Assembly (NCBI RefSeq): GCF_000429445.1
Contig: NZ_AUBW01000015.1
Location: 62,001 to 126,000, forward strand
DNA length: 64,000 nucleotides
Origin: Algoriphagus terrigena DSM 22685
Lineage (GTDB): Bacteria > Bacteroidota > Bacteroidia > Cytophagales > Cyclobacteriaceae
Direction: 5' to 3'
Shown here: positions 1 through 9,114 of the stretch, in pieces
Numbering within the stretch: the stretch's first letter is position 1
How the letters are laid out: every line of letters starts with the position of its first letter
Made by a program: the position numbers and the translations under genes
Notes under the pieces: model-generated
Database searches by the model: none
What the model was told of the DNA's origin: nothing
Seen by the model: only the letters and a program-made list of their open reading frames with translations

Positions 1-799
1 TTGGCGTGCAAGCCAGCGGAATGTGACCTTCTCCTGCAAACAAACCCGAAGTCGAATCCAAACCGATCCAGCCTGCGCCAGGTACATACACTTCTGTCCA
101 TGCGTGCAGATCGGTGAAGTCCTCCTCCGGTCCAGAGGGGCCGTCGAGGGATTTTTCGTCAGATTTCAACTGCACCAAATAGCCCGAAGCAAATCGCGAT
201 GCCAATCCGACATGGCGCAAAACCTGTACGAAAAGCCACGCAAAGTCACGGCAAGAGCCAGAACCGATCATCAGGGTCTCCTCGCAGGATTGCACGCCCG
301 GCTCCATCCGCACATTGTATCGCAGCTCCTGATTGATCATGGTATTGATTGCCACCAAGTAATCTACTGTGATGATATCTTTGGAGATCAGTGCCTTTGC
401 TTTTTGGACCAGTTTCATCAGCAGCGGATCTGCCTCTTTGATCTCCAGATATGGACCAAGCTGCTGCTTGACGCTGTCGTCGTAGACAAAGGGGAACTTA
501 TCGGCATACTCTTCTACAAAGAAATCAAAGGGATTGATCACCACCATATCGGCTATCACCTCCACGTCGATCTCAAAAAACTTCACCTTTTCAGGGAAGA
601 CGATACGCGCCAGATAGTTGCCGAAGGGGTCCTGTTGCCAGTTGATGAAGTGATTTTCGGGCTTGATATTCAGCGAGTAGCCTTTGATGTGTGTCCGGGA
701 ATGTGGTGCAGGCCTCAGTCGGATGACTTGGGGACTCAGACTGATGTGACGATCGTACTCGTATTTGGTGTAGTGCCTTACGGCGACTTTGATGGACAT
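1..799 (-). CDS. Large transglutaminase-family protein, N-terminal part (cut by window edge)
   Basis: The reverse strand is open from an ATG at 799 to the window start, giving the first 266 residues. Residues 1-100 look like the bacterial transglutaminase N-terminal beta domain; a segment at about 49-70 containing INWQQDPFGNYLARIVFPE is typical of the roughly 1100-residue family that also carries a DUF2126 region. The transglutaminase-like core follows, with catalytic Cys183 (GSGSCRDFAWLF), His232 (DLHAWTEV) and Asp248 (GFDSTSG). No signal peptide is visible, so it is probably cytoplasmic. Known members often sit beside alpha-E/ATP-grasp proteins, which cannot be checked here. The presence of DUF2126 downstream is inferred from the N-terminal signature. 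Substrate unknown. Confidence 0.85.
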   Translation of the reverse strand, partial: MSIKVAVRHYTKYEYDRHISLSPQVIRLRPAPHSRTHIKGYSLNIKPENHFINWQQDPFGNYLARIVFPEKVKFFEIDVEVIADMVVINPFDFFVEEYADKFPFVYDDSVKQQLGPYLEIKEADPLLMKLVQKAKALISKDIITVDYLVAINTMINQELRYNVRMEPGVQSCEETLMIGSGSCRDFAWLFVQVLRHVGLASRFASGYLVQLKSDEKSLDGPSGPEEDFTDLHAWTEVYVPGAGWIGLDSTSGLFAGEGHIPLACTP

Positions 800-1028
800 A
801 GGTTTAGCGGCGTATCATAGCGAGAAAAGAGCAAGTCTGTATTCCGGAAAGTTCGTATTGCGATCCAACTTGGGTTATTTGGGCGATTCTAGCGGAAGTA
901 ATTTAATCCAAAATAGAAAGCCCGCATCATTTAGGCTTGAAATAATTTGGGCGACAAAAAGCAGGCTTTGGCACTGGACGACCTCGCCGGGGAATTCGTA
1001 TATTCAGGCCATAAAATCTCGCCACACG

Positions 1029-1322
1029 ATGCCCAACTATGAACCCACACTCGTCGAGACTCTCGAAACTCTCCGAAAAGAAGGCTATACTGAAGACTTC
1101 AACATCCGCTTCGACAGCCTGATCTGCGCCAACGCCTGCCTGCTTCCCTCCCAGTTTGAGGTGGATAAGGTCTTTCGGTTTGAGGGCAACACCAATCCGT
1201 CTGACGAAGCAATTCTCTACGCAATCTCTTCCATCTCGGGGGATCTAAAAGGCGTCTTGGTCAACTCCTACGGTGTATATGCCGACGAAATGACTGAGGA
1301 ATTGATCGATAAGTTGAAGTAG
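1029..1322 (+). CDS. Small conserved protein (type often mislabelled phosphoribosylpyrophosphate synthetase)
   Basis: A 97-residue soluble protein. The ATG at 1029 is chosen because the first recognisable homologous segment (TLVETLETLRKEGYTEDFNI) starts right after it; an in-frame ATG at 789 would add low-complexity residues overlapping the divergent neighbour's start. Recognisable features are the EGYTEDF motif, a central VFRFEG segment and a C-terminal half with DEAILYAISS and GVLVNSYGVYADEMTEEL. Bacteroidota carry many such 95-105-residue proteins; database labels mentioning phosphoribosylpyrophosphate synthetase do not fit the size or motifs. Function unknown. It lies 18 nt upstream of the acetyltransferase gene and may be co-transcribed. 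Confidence 0.75.
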   Translation: MPNYEPTLVETLETLRKEGYTEDFNIRFDSLICANACLLPSQFEVDKVFRFEGNTNPSDEAILYAISSISGDLKGVLVNSYGVYADEMTEELIDKLK

Positions 1323-1340
1323 CTTCCTCTATTTCCGGGA

Positions 1341-1889
1341 ATGAAAATCAAACTTGATTCTGCCTCTGACTTATTCTTGAACCCCATTCATCCTGACGAT
1401 CAAGAAGACCTATATCGCCTGATGGATGAAATCTATCGGGCGAGCTATAGCAACTTTTGGTATGATCTGGGCGATTGGTATATCAATTTGATCTACAATC
1501 CAGGCAACGTTCAAAAAGAACTCCTCAGGAACTTCAGTCATTACTTTTTTGTAGAAGTGTCCGGTGAGAAAATCGGCATCTTGAAGTACGATTTCCCCTT
1601 TTCTCCGCGTGAGGTCGAGATCCCCGAAGCAATGAAGCTCCACAGGCTTTATCTGCATCCCCATTTTCACGGAAAGGGAATCGCCAAAGTCTTGGTGGAG
1701 CATTGTGAGAAAGTCGCCCTTGAGAACAACCTAAAGACGATCTGGCTGGAAGTAATGACCTCACAGCCACAGGCAAAGAGATTCTACCAAAAGATGGGCT
1801 TTGAGCATCTACTGAGCTATCAGCTGGATTTTGAGATGCTGCTGCCCGAGTATCGCGGCATTGAGATTTGGAAGAAAGACCTGGACTAG
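1341..1889 (+). CDS. GNAT family N-acetyltransferase
   Basis: A 182-residue protein with the GNAT fold signature. The acetyl-CoA binding motif A is visible as LYLHPHFHGKGIAKVLVEHC (about residues 112-131), an R/Q-x-x-G-x-G/A variant, followed by a strand (IWLEVM) and the motif-B helix QAKRFYQKMGFE. The N-terminal third (about residues 15-60) is hydrophilic and aromatic-rich and probably forms the acceptor pocket. Members transfer an acetyl group from acetyl-CoA to amines of small molecules or proteins; the acceptor cannot be predicted. No signal peptide. It starts 18 nt after the preceding small gene. Confidence 0.85.
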   Translation: MKIKLDSASDLFLNPIHPDDQEDLYRLMDEIYRASYSNFWYDLGDWYINLIYNPGNVQKELLRNFSHYFFVEVSGEKIGILKYDFPFSPREVEIPEAMKLHRLYLHPHFHGKGIAKVLVEHCEKVALENNLKTIWLEVMTSQPQAKRFYQKMGFEHLLSYQLDFEMLLPEYRGIEIWKKDLD

Positions 1890-2080
1890 CGCTTTTCTCT
1901 GAGAGTGGGCAAATCAACGCTACGAACTCACTTCCTGATAGAAAGACTGCATCAAGTTGTTGATCTTTTCCCAAATTTTAAACAAAAGGGAACCTTCGCA
2001 CAGACAAAAGAAAACAAGTTCTCCTCAGTATTGGCTCCATCTTAGCAGGAGAGTCTTAAATTGGTCTAAACGATTTTTCT

Positions 2081-3631
2081 ATGAACCTCTCCAATTTCTT
2101 TTTGGCGCTGTTTGCTCTTTCCTTCTGTCTTGCTGGATGCAAGCAAAAGTCAGAGATCGTCAGCGATACACAAGTCGCAGGTTTTTTCGCTCAATCAACA
2201 CAAGACCAACAGCCCGAAGATGACGAAATAGTGGGCGTGTATTTCATGCCCTCTTGGAATACTTCCCCGGATCCATCAGTCGACCGCGACAGTTTCTGGT
2301 CGTGTATGCAGGATCCTGCCAACTGCTCCAATCTTCTAAATCCGGCGATTTGGGGACCGAAGGGACGCATCTACAATGCAAAATATCCCTACCAGGGACC
2401 TTATCTGGATCGCAAGCCTATCGCAGAGTTAAAGGGATTTTATAGCCGAACCGACGCAGAAGTGGCCAAAAAGCAGCTCCAGTACATGAAAAAGTACGGG
2501 ATTGACTTCTTTGCATACGACTGGTTTTTCGGACGACACTATTATCACCACTTAAACTTCGCGCCCCAAGCTGGCATCTACTACCCAAAAGGCTGGGAAA
2601 ATAACCCAAACCAGTCAGGGAGAGTGGCAGTGCCCGGCCTGATCGAGTGGGGAGATCAGTTGGAGATTCTACTTGCAGAGAATGCCAAACTGCCCAAAGA
2701 TGAGCAGATGAAATTTGCCATCAACTGGTGCGATGACAGCGACGAACGCTGGAGACTTTGGCTCAAGATCGGATCGTCTGAGGAACTTGCCCGTCAGGCA
2801 AATTACGAAGGTGAGAAGCCCTCCAAGGACCTATACCTTAAAGTGCATGAAAAAATCACCCAGTTGTGGATCGATAAGTACTTCAGTCGGGAAGACTACC
2901 TCAGAGCAGAGGACGGACGCCCCGTCATCTACTTTTATTTTCCGCAGGATACAGAGTCCAGAGCTACATACTATGGTCTGAGCCTTCAAGAACTGATCGA
3001 GCTCTCTCAGCGAACGGCCCAGAAAGCCGGTCTGCCGGGAATCAAATTCATCGCCGTCATGGCTGGGCCTATGCTGGAGCGCGAGCGGATGTATGGACTT
3101 CCCACGGATTGGAAGCCTCAAAACCCTCAAAAACCCTGGGAAGGCGGCACGTACCTCAAGCGCCAGCTGCTTCAGGAATATGTACCAAGGCTGAAGGGAA
3201 TGGGCTTCCATGGAATGACTACCTACGTGTACCATAACTTTATGGAAAAAGACAACCGCTCCTATGCCGACATGCGGGAGACGTACCGAAGGCATTGGAA
3301 GATGTGGGAAGAAATGTTCAAGAACGACGACCAGTTCGAATATCAGGTTCCAGTCGCCATGGGTTGGGACATGCGGCCTGCAGGCGGCACTTGGCCTCAA
3401 CAATCGGGATTTCCGTCGGAACCTTATAAAGATCTCGTCCACAGCGACAAGTCCTCCTTCACTGCCAAGCTGAAAGAAGCACAGCAAGTGTCCAGAAAAT
3501 ACCGGCCTTCCAACGGAAACACCGTCATGATCTGCTGCTGGAATGAATACCTGGAAGGCAACTACATCGAACCCACCGAAGGTCACGGATTTAGTTATTT
3601 GGAAGCGATTCAGGACGTTTTCGGAAACTGA
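2081..3631 (+). CDS. GH99-like / WbsX-type lipoprotein
   Basis: A 516-residue exported lipoprotein: hydrophobic signal peptide and lipobox LAGC with Cys20. The body resembles the glycoside-hydrolase-99-like (WbsX-type) fold: an early VGVYFMPSW strand, KKYGIDFFAYDWFFGRHYYH, a later FHGMTTYVYHNFM segment, VAMGWDMRPAGGTW, and near the C-terminus CCWNEYLEGNYIEPTEGHG. Acidic residues in the WNEYLEG segment are conserved in such domains. GH99 proper cleaves alpha-mannosides internally; WbsX-like relatives occur in polysaccharide loci, so a role in binding or cleaving a surface or foreign glycan is inferred. It converges on the polysaccharide-synthesis unit ending at 3682. An exact activity cannot be assigned. 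Confidence 0.75.
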   Translation: MNLSNFFLALFALSFCLAGCKQKSEIVSDTQVAGFFAQSTQDQQPEDDEIVGVYFMPSWNTSPDPSVDRDSFWSCMQDPANCSNLLNPAIWGPKGRIYNAKYPYQGPYLDRKPIAELKGFYSRTDAEVAKKQLQYMKKYGIDFFAYDWFFGRHYYHHLNFAPQAGIYYPKGWENNPNQSGRVAVPGLIEWGDQLEILLAENAKLPKDEQMKFAINWCDDSDERWRLWLKIGSSEELARQANYEGEKPSKDLYLKVHEKITQLWIDKYFSREDYLRAEDGRPVIYFYFPQDTESRATYYGLSLQELIELSQRTAQKAGLPGIKFIAVMAGPMLERERMYGLPTDWKPQNPQKPWEGGTYLKRQLLQEYVPRLKGMGFHGMTTYVYHNFMEKDNRSYADMRETYRRHWKMWEEMFKNDDQFEYQVPVAMGWDMRPAGGTWPQQSGFPSEPYKDLVHSDKSSFTAKLKEAQQVSRKYRPSNGNTVMICCWNEYLEGNYIEPTEGHGFSYLEAIQDVFGN

Positions 3632-3681
3632 TCTTTCGGAACACAGCCCCTCAATCACTGATCACTGCGACTGAATACTGC

Positions 3682-4845
3682 CTACTGATCGCTGCTTTTA
3701 TCCAAGATCTGACTGATCAGCGGATGATAGTAATTCCAATAGAAGCTCTGCCGGTCTGTGTAATCCGAAGCCACATAAATCGCCCTCCACAGCACCGGTA
3801 ATCCAAAGAAGCGGGCCGATCCAAAATGTGTCCGCATGTCAGAAAAGTCTCCTGAAAAATAGTATTGGCGGCCATTTCCATTGCTTCTTACGACCGCTGC
3901 GGGAAAAAACCTCGGCAATCCCATGGCTCTCAGCCGCAAGACTCCCTCTTCCGTAGGATTGATGTCATAGTAGGAAATGACATCATAGTCACGCGCGATC
4001 ATCATCACATCAAACCAATCCGGATATGGCACCACTTCGGGAAGCTTATACCCATGCTTGTTCAGCTTTTGGGTGCGGATCAGCGGGACTTTGTTTTCGT
4101 AGTCTCTCTGATGGGCAAATGCCTCGATCTCCCCACTTTCCTTGATAAAAATCAGCCCAGGGCCTTGGAGGTCCCAACGCTCATGTTGGCGCTGGTACTG
4201 ACGAATCATCCATGTCGGGATGTCTGTATTGACGAGAGTGTCCAATTCATCAAAATACCGCCCGATCCATCCAGTCCACTTCAGCCCCATCAAGTTCTCA
4301 AATTCATTTCGGATCAAAGTGGGCGTAGGCGATGCAATGGAGTTAAATTCAGCTACTACCGTCTTCCCACCCTCACTCGCCAGCTTGATCAGTTGCAGGT
4401 CTGCCGTATCCAGTCCGCCATAGATTTTTTTGCTGAAGTCATCCGGAGCCGTCTTGTCAAAATCATTTTCATACACCCCATACGTGTCTGCCAAATAGAC
4501 CAGATCAAGATCCGCAGCAAGTGCCTTGAGTTGTTCTTCTGACTTCCCTTCCAGATCAACCCGTTTTCCCAAATCAGCTTTCCCGCTGGGGAAAAAACCG
4601 AAGTAATCCTGCGATGCCTGATAGAAATCTCCCGATCTATTCTTGTATTTCAGATGTTTCAAAGTCCAAAAAAGCCCGGCATGCTCCTGAAAACTGTCAT
4701 CCCGGACGGTCTTGTCAATCACCAAAATATCAAGCTGCTGGGACGGTATCAGCAGCCAGATTATAAAACTGGCCAGCGGTAGTCCGATGACCAAAAGAAA
4801 TAAGGGCCAAAGCCGAAATACATAGATCTTTAGTTCCTCTTTCAT
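3682..4845 (-). CDS. Membrane-anchored ectodomain protein of the polysaccharide unit, function unknown
   Basis: A 387-residue protein. The start at 4845 lies 13 nt after the upstream gene's stop and gives a typical N-terminus (MKEELKIYVFRLW) before one membrane segment at about residues 10-33; an in-frame ATG at 4881 would overlap that gene by 23 nt. The rest is predicted periplasmic. It opens with a strand LDILVIDKTV, then HAGLFWTLKHLKY, LDLVYLADTYG, a glycine-rich turn before GKTVVAEFNSIASPT, and LKWTGWIGRYFDELD. The alternation suggests a Rossmann-like or glutamine-amidotransferase-like fold, but I see no Cys-His catalytic pair. Family not recognised by name. As last gene of the glycosyltransferase operon it may act in polymer modification or export (inference). 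Confidence 0.7.
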   Translation of the reverse strand: MKEELKIYVFRLWPLFLLVIGLPLASFIIWLLIPSQQLDILVIDKTVRDDSFQEHAGLFWTLKHLKYKNRSGDFYQASQDYFGFFPSGKADLGKRVDLEGKSEEQLKALAADLDLVYLADTYGVYENDFDKTAPDDFSKKIYGGLDTADLQLIKLASEGGKTVVAEFNSIASPTPTLIRNEFENLMGLKWTGWIGRYFDELDTLVNTDIPTWMIRQYQRQHERWDLQGPGLIFIKESGEIEAFAHQRDYENKVPLIRTQKLNKHGYKLPEVVPYPDWFDVMMIARDYDVISYYDINPTEEGVLRLRAMGLPRFFPAAVVRSNGNGRQYYFSGDFSDMRTHFGSARFFGLPVLWRAIYVASDYTDRQSFYWNYYHPLISQILDKSSDQ

Positions 4846-4858
4846 GAATTGGACCAGC

Positions 4859-6088
4859 TTAGAATCGGTATTCGAATCCAACCGAAAGGTTGATGTTGTT
4901 CCTGATATTATCGGCGCTCAGCTCATCCCGGCTGTATCCGGTATATCCGGAGATCATCACTTTGGGCGAAATCAACTGCTGATATCCGACCCGTGCCCGA
5001 TAGGAATTGAGCAACTGCGACTGGTCCCGCGTTTCCTCATCCGGAGACACTCCGGAACTCAACTGTAAGCTAAAGAAGTCTTCGGCTGTCTTGAAATAAT
5101 ATCGGGCGGTAAACTGACCGGAAGTACTCGTGCCTGCGTCATTCGGAATCACGTTGACGCGCGTGTTAAGCCACCAGTTTCCGAGATACTTCCCGACCGA
5201 TCCGGTGATGATATGGGTCGCTTCCGAAAAACCCAAGTATCGGTAGCCGCCTTCGACTTCCCAGGCTTTATTGAGATTGTGATAGTAGGATGCTCCCACT
5301 CTTACTTTTGGAAAAAAACCAGCCCCAGAGCCCCCAACATTCAGGTATGCATAGCCATTTTTGCCAATAGATGGGTAGGCATCCAGCTCCACCAAAGTCC
5401 CGAAATCGTCGTATCGCACGGACTGGGTCACCCTCGCAATCAGCGCTCCGGTGAGTTTGGTTCTAGTTCTTCCGTAGACCGACCACGTATGCCAGGGATC
5501 AATTTGCCCCTCGAAGGTGTCATAGTCATAGGTGGCACCGACTGCATTGACCGCCTTCAACCGCTCCAGATTTCGGATATAGCTGAGCATTCCTTCCTGG
5601 TTGTACCCTTTGTCAAAAAGCGGCTCTACCAAAGCGTAGGCTTCGTCGTATTGCTCCCGAAAGTAGAGCAGTCGGGATTCGCGATAGATGATCTCATCCG
5701 GAGTTGGCGTCGCCAAATTGGATTTGGCGCGGCCCAGAATCTTATCCGCTTTGGTCATATTATCCGACCAGAAAAGATTGTCCAGGTAGGCCACGTACCC
5801 GTCTGTATACTCAGGAGACGCCGTGATCGCGCGCTCCAGGTAGATGCTGGCGGAGTCGTTTTTACCTTCCCACGCATAGCTCCGCCCCACCAAAATCAAG
5901 ATATCCGCATAGTTGGGATACCTTTCCAAAGCGCGGAAAGCGATCTTCCGCCCTTCCACATAGTGATCATCCATGATCAGCGTCCGGGCTTGAACCAACA
6001 GCTCGTCCGGGTCAAAGGAATCTTGAGCCCTGCCTGCTGTGTGAAGTAAGATCACTGCTATTCCGGTTAAAAATATCTTTTTGATCAT
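4859..6088 (-). CDS. YaiO-family TPR / outer-membrane beta-barrel protein
   Basis: A 409-residue exported protein starting at the ATG that overlaps the glycosyltransferase stop as ATGA (6085-6088). Residues 1-20 are a signal peptide ending GRAQD. Residues about 22-150 carry TPR-like helical repeats (LLVQARTLIMDDHYVEGRKI; YADILILVGRSYAWEGKNDS). The C-terminal two thirds alternates aromatic strands and turns (YAYLNVGGSGAGFF, WWLNTRVNVIPND, GQFTARYYFKT) and ends NNINLSVGFEYRF, a terminal aromatic typical of barrel proteins. This TPR-plus-barrel layout is shared with YaiO and, in principle, with PgaA/BcsC-type export porins. With the synthase next door it is the likely outer-membrane exit for the polymer (inference). 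Confidence 0.85.
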   Translation of the reverse strand: MIKKIFLTGIAVILLHTAGRAQDSFDPDELLVQARTLIMDDHYVEGRKIAFRALERYPNYADILILVGRSYAWEGKNDSASIYLERAITASPEYTDGYVAYLDNLFWSDNMTKADKILGRAKSNLATPTPDEIIYRESRLLYFREQYDEAYALVEPLFDKGYNQEGMLSYIRNLERLKAVNAVGATYDYDTFEGQIDPWHTWSVYGRTRTKLTGALIARVTQSVRYDDFGTLVELDAYPSIGKNGYAYLNVGGSGAGFFPKVRVGASYYHNLNKAWEVEGGYRYLGFSEATHIITGSVGKYLGNWWLNTRVNVIPNDAGTSTSGQFTARYYFKTAEDFFSLQLSSGVSPDEETRDQSQLLNSYRARVGYQQLISPKVMISGYTGYSRDELSADNIRNNINLSVGFEYRF

Positions 6089-7545
6089 GTCCTCGACTGT
6101 TCTGCTAAATTTTTCTTGTCTTCGGCCTTTTTGAAGCCGGTTCGAATCATCGATCCCCATCCTCCTTTTCCTTTGATAAAGTCAATGTGGCCCATAAGCC
6201 CCCAATAGATGATCTTGGGATGCACTACAAAAGGTTCCGTGATAATCATCCAAATCAATTTTCTGAGGTCCTTTTTGTCCTTGTAATGGTTGAAGGCGAT
6301 TTGCTCATACAGCACGCTGAAAGAGGAAACCAACAGAGAAAGCAGGTACATCATCACAAGCAAGGCGAAGAAATACACCGCGCTAAAGTCCCCGATCATC
6401 AGCAAAATGAGCGTATAGAGAATCCCCGACGCCTCCAAGATCGGGGCATATTTCTCAAAGATCGACCAAAATGGATACGAAAGCATCCCCAAAACACCAT
6501 ACTTGGGGTTGAAACGCACCGTCTGATGCAGCTGCAAGGTCTCAATAGTTCCTCTCATCCATCGATTACGCTGCCGAGCAAGAACATCCTCGTTTTCAGG
6601 AACTTCTGTCCAGCACAACGGATCGGGAACAAACGCCACTTTGTGCGGAATCTTCTGCTCGTCCAGATATCGTCTCATTCGGACGACCAGCTCCATGTCT
6701 TCGCCTACGGTCTTTGGAAAATATCCTCCAACAGTCCTGACAAGATCCTTTCTGAAAAAACCAAAAGCACCTGAGATCAACATCAGACCGTTAATTCTCG
6801 ACCAGGCCATCCGGCCCATCAGAAATGCCCGGAAGTACTCGATCACTTGAAACTTGCCCAACATCGTCTCCGGTACCCGGTAAGTAGTTACGGTACCGTC
6901 CTGCACATCACAATTGTTTGCAATACCGATGACTCCACCAACAGCAATCACCCGCTGGTTGGTCTCCTCCATAAACGGCCTAACCATGCGGGAAATCGAC
7001 TCACTGGACAGGATACAGTCTACATCGATACAAGCCAAAATCTCCAGATTCGCGATATTGATCCCGGTATTGAGCGCATCGGCTTTTCCGCCATTTTCCT
7101 TGTCGATCACCGTCAGGCGGCGATAAGACATATTTTTGGATCTATAAATTCCTCTGACGGGCTTGGTTTCAATCTCCGGATGGTAGACATAGTTGGTCTT
7201 TTGCAGCTCAAAGGAATGGATGAGCTTCTCCAAGGTATCGTCCTTGGATCCATCGTTGATCAGGATAACCTCAAATTTGCCATAGTGCAGCGAGAGTAAG
7301 CTCTGCGCGTTTTGCACAATACTTTGCCCTTCATTGTAGGCAGGTGCCAAGATGGAAACCCCCGGGGCAATCGGCGATGTAATGATATCCCCATAGTCCG
7401 CAAACCGGTTTTTCCGCAGGTAATCCCGCATTTCCAGTGCGCTCAGCACCATCAGCACCAGGTAGATGACTATCACCGAGAAGCTGAGAACCAAGAAGAT
7501 CAGCCCAAAAATCTCCAGAATCAGGTAAAACAAAAAGCTATACAT
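6085..7545 (-). CDS. Processive GT2 glycosyltransferase (PgaC/cellulose-synthase-like)
   Basis: A 486-residue inner-membrane synthase. An N-terminal membrane segment (about residues 8-36) precedes a GT2 catalytic domain with LAPAYNEG, INDGS (Asp98), the DxD pair Asp174/Asp176 (CIDVDCIL), GED (Glu282-Asp283, general base region) and QRNRW (Gln325-Trp329). QxxRW marks processive enzymes that extend polymers such as poly-GlcNAc, hyaluronan or cellulose from UDP-sugars. Several C-terminal hydrophobic segments (about residues 355-430) could form the translocation channel. It overlaps the HEAT-protein stop by 8 nt and the YaiO start by 4 nt, indicating translational coupling. No PilZ domain is present. 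The sugar is unknown. Confidence 0.92.
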   Translation of the reverse strand: MYSFLFYLILEIFGLIFLVLSFSVIVIYLVLMVLSALEMRDYLRKNRFADYGDIITSPIAPGVSILAPAYNEGQSIVQNAQSLLSLHYGKFEVILINDGSKDDTLEKLIHSFELQKTNYVYHPEIETKPVRGIYRSKNMSYRRLTVIDKENGGKADALNTGINIANLEILACIDVDCILSSESISRMVRPFMEETNQRVIAVGGVIGIANNCDVQDGTVTTYRVPETMLGKFQVIEYFRAFLMGRMAWSRINGLMLISGAFGFFRKDLVRTVGGYFPKTVGEDMELVVRMRRYLDEQKIPHKVAFVPDPLCWTEVPENEDVLARQRNRWMRGTIETLQLHQTVRFNPKYGVLGMLSYPFWSIFEKYAPILEASGILYTLILLMIGDFSAVYFFALLVMMYLLSLLVSSFSVLYEQIAFNHYKDKKDLRKLIWMIITEPFVVHPKIIYWGLMGHIDFIKGKGGWGSMIRTGFKKAEDKKNLAEQSRT

Positions 7546-9109
7546 GCTGCAACATCGGGTCTAAAATGTGGCTTCGGATATCCGATATTTCGGAACTGGG
7601 ATGGTCTGTCGTCTCAGTATCAAATCGCTCCTTGTCCAGCCCGTAGAGGCTCTTCAGTAAGCTAAGTTTTCTAGGAAATGAGGACTCTGAATGGATCAAA
7701 CCAACCAAGATCTCCGCGGACTCAGCATCTCCAATCACCATAGCCACCTTAGTGGCCGCCAGCACCAACGCCTGATTCGATGATTTCATGCATTCATTGA
7801 CAAATCCTGCCTCCATGTGCGCTCCGAACGAAGCATAGGTTTCGAGTATTTCCATCTTCTCCTCGTCGGAGACGCTGCCGGCGAAGGCCGCCAGGTTTTC
7901 GATCAAGTCGACCCTCCCCAATATTCTCACCAGCTTAATTCCAAAAATACGGATACTCGGATTCTCTGAATCAAAAAGAACCTCCAGCTTGATATTCTTT
8001 TGCGAGCTCACAAATCGGATGATTCTCAGGTAGTTCATCTGCTGCCAAAGAGAGATCGGATAAGTCTGATCTCTGAGGAATTTCAAATCTACCTTTTCGG
8101 ACAAGTTGAGGATCGTCGAGACTGCCATCGAGCGAATGTAAAAATTCTTCGAGTTGGTGAATTTCTTCACCTCTGGCATGGCTTCGACTAAATCCATCTC
8201 GTTGATCTGAGCCAAGCCCATGGTGACCCTGTCCCACTTTTTGTGATGCAGCGAACGTATGGACATTTTATCAAGCTCCAGCTTCTTGTACAGCGCTTTG
8301 AGCTTTTCCTTAAACTCCCCCTTCATCTTCTTATTCAATCCGATGATCGACTCGATCAGCACATGTTTGAACAATTTCTTGGAAAGCATCTGTTGGGGAA
8401 AAAAGAGATAAATCTCCTCCTGGTCCATTTGCTCGATTTCATGGAGTTCCTTCTCAAAAAGCAGCGAAGTCAACGGATCAATGACAATACTTTCGTATTC
8501 TTTTTCCAGATTCTCCCGTTGGTTTTTCCGGGCTTTCATCACGAGCATCGCGGCAATCATAGTAGAGGCCACCAGGAAGAAAAAAGCAATGGTCAGCGTG
8601 ACTCCGAAAAGGCGGTAATCAGATACAAATTTCAGCTTAAACTTTTGAAGAGGGGAATAAGGTGATTTGGAAGCCAAAGCCACCAAGTCAATCTTCGACT
8701 GAGGCTCAACTACTTTGATCTGGTGCCCCCCGTTTTCGATCAAGGTAGACAGATACTCGCGCACGGTCGCCCGAGAAGAAATTTCAGAGAAAACCAGATA
8801 TTGAAGCTGATAAGCTACGTTTGACTGAGCCAGTGGTGCTTCCAAAGTATCGAGCTTGCCAAAATCTTCAAACTGCCCCGACACCAGACCCAAATCGGTT
8901 TTCGAAAACGTGTAAACCGAGTCGCGGAGTAGGGAATCGGGAATATTGTCGCCCATTATCAAAAACTGATACTCGAGCCCGGTGACTTCCTTTTGCAGAA
9001 TCAAAAAATCCCGAAAGCCGAGCGAGTCCTCAGGAATCAAGGCATCCTGCGCCTGAATCGCTAACGGGAAAAATAAACCAATGACTATCCAGAGGAAAGA
9101 TTTTGTCAT
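7538..9109 (-). CDS. Membrane protein with periplasmic domain and cytoplasmic HEAT-like repeats
   Basis: A 523-residue protein: signal peptide (about 1-20, ending IQAQD), a periplasmic region of about 145 residues, one membrane segment at about 168-191, then a long helical cytoplasmic domain. The C-terminal half has HEAT-like repeats with recurring FYIRSMAVSTILNLSEKV, PSIRIFGIKLVRILGRVDLI and ALVLAATKVAMVIGDAESAE. Such solenoids usually mediate protein contacts. It sits between a single-domain response regulator (5-nt gap upstream) and a processive glycosyltransferase (8-nt overlap downstream), so it may pass a signal or assembly cue from the regulator or periplasm to the synthase. That role is inference; no enzymatic motif is visible. 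Confidence 0.8.
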   Translation of the reverse strand: MTKSFLWIVIGLFFPLAIQAQDALIPEDSLGFRDFLILQKEVTGLEYQFLIMGDNIPDSLLRDSVYTFSKTDLGLVSGQFEDFGKLDTLEAPLAQSNVAYQLQYLVFSEISSRATVREYLSTLIENGGHQIKVVEPQSKIDLVALASKSPYSPLQKFKLKFVSDYRLFGVTLTIAFFFLVASTMIAAMLVMKARKNQRENLEKEYESIVIDPLTSLLFEKELHEIEQMDQEEIYLFFPQQMLSKKLFKHVLIESIIGLNKKMKGEFKEKLKALYKKLELDKMSIRSLHHKKWDRVTMGLAQINEMDLVEAMPEVKKFTNSKNFYIRSMAVSTILNLSEKVDLKFLRDQTYPISLWQQMNYLRIIRFVSSQKNIKLEVLFDSENPSIRIFGIKLVRILGRVDLIENLAAFAGSVSDEEKMEILETYASFGAHMEAGFVNECMKSSNQALVLAATKVAMVIGDAESAEILVGLIHSESSFPRKLSLLKSLYGLDKERFDTETTDHPSSEISDIRSHILDPMLQHV

Positions 9110-9114
9110 AAAAC

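Noticed and set aside
23..820. Long plus-strand ORF of 265 codons at the window start
   Set aside because: It lies opposite the transglutaminase-type gene, whose minus-strand reading shows a full catalytic triad and family motifs; the plus frame has no recognisable features.
789..1028. 5' extension of the small gene at 1029
   Set aside because: The added residues have no homologous look and would overlap the divergent gene's start region; the family begins at the ATG at 1029.
1534..1974. Minus-strand ORF opposite the acetyltransferase
   Set aside because: The plus strand encodes clear GNAT motifs; the minus frame is a shadow.
2831..3658. Minus-strand ORF of 275 codons opposite the GH99-like gene
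   Set aside because: Opposite-strand shadow of a well-supported lipoprotein gene.
5213..6049. Plus-strand ORF of 278 codons inside the YaiO-like gene
   Set aside because: The minus strand has signal peptide, TPR-like and barrel features; the plus frame has none.
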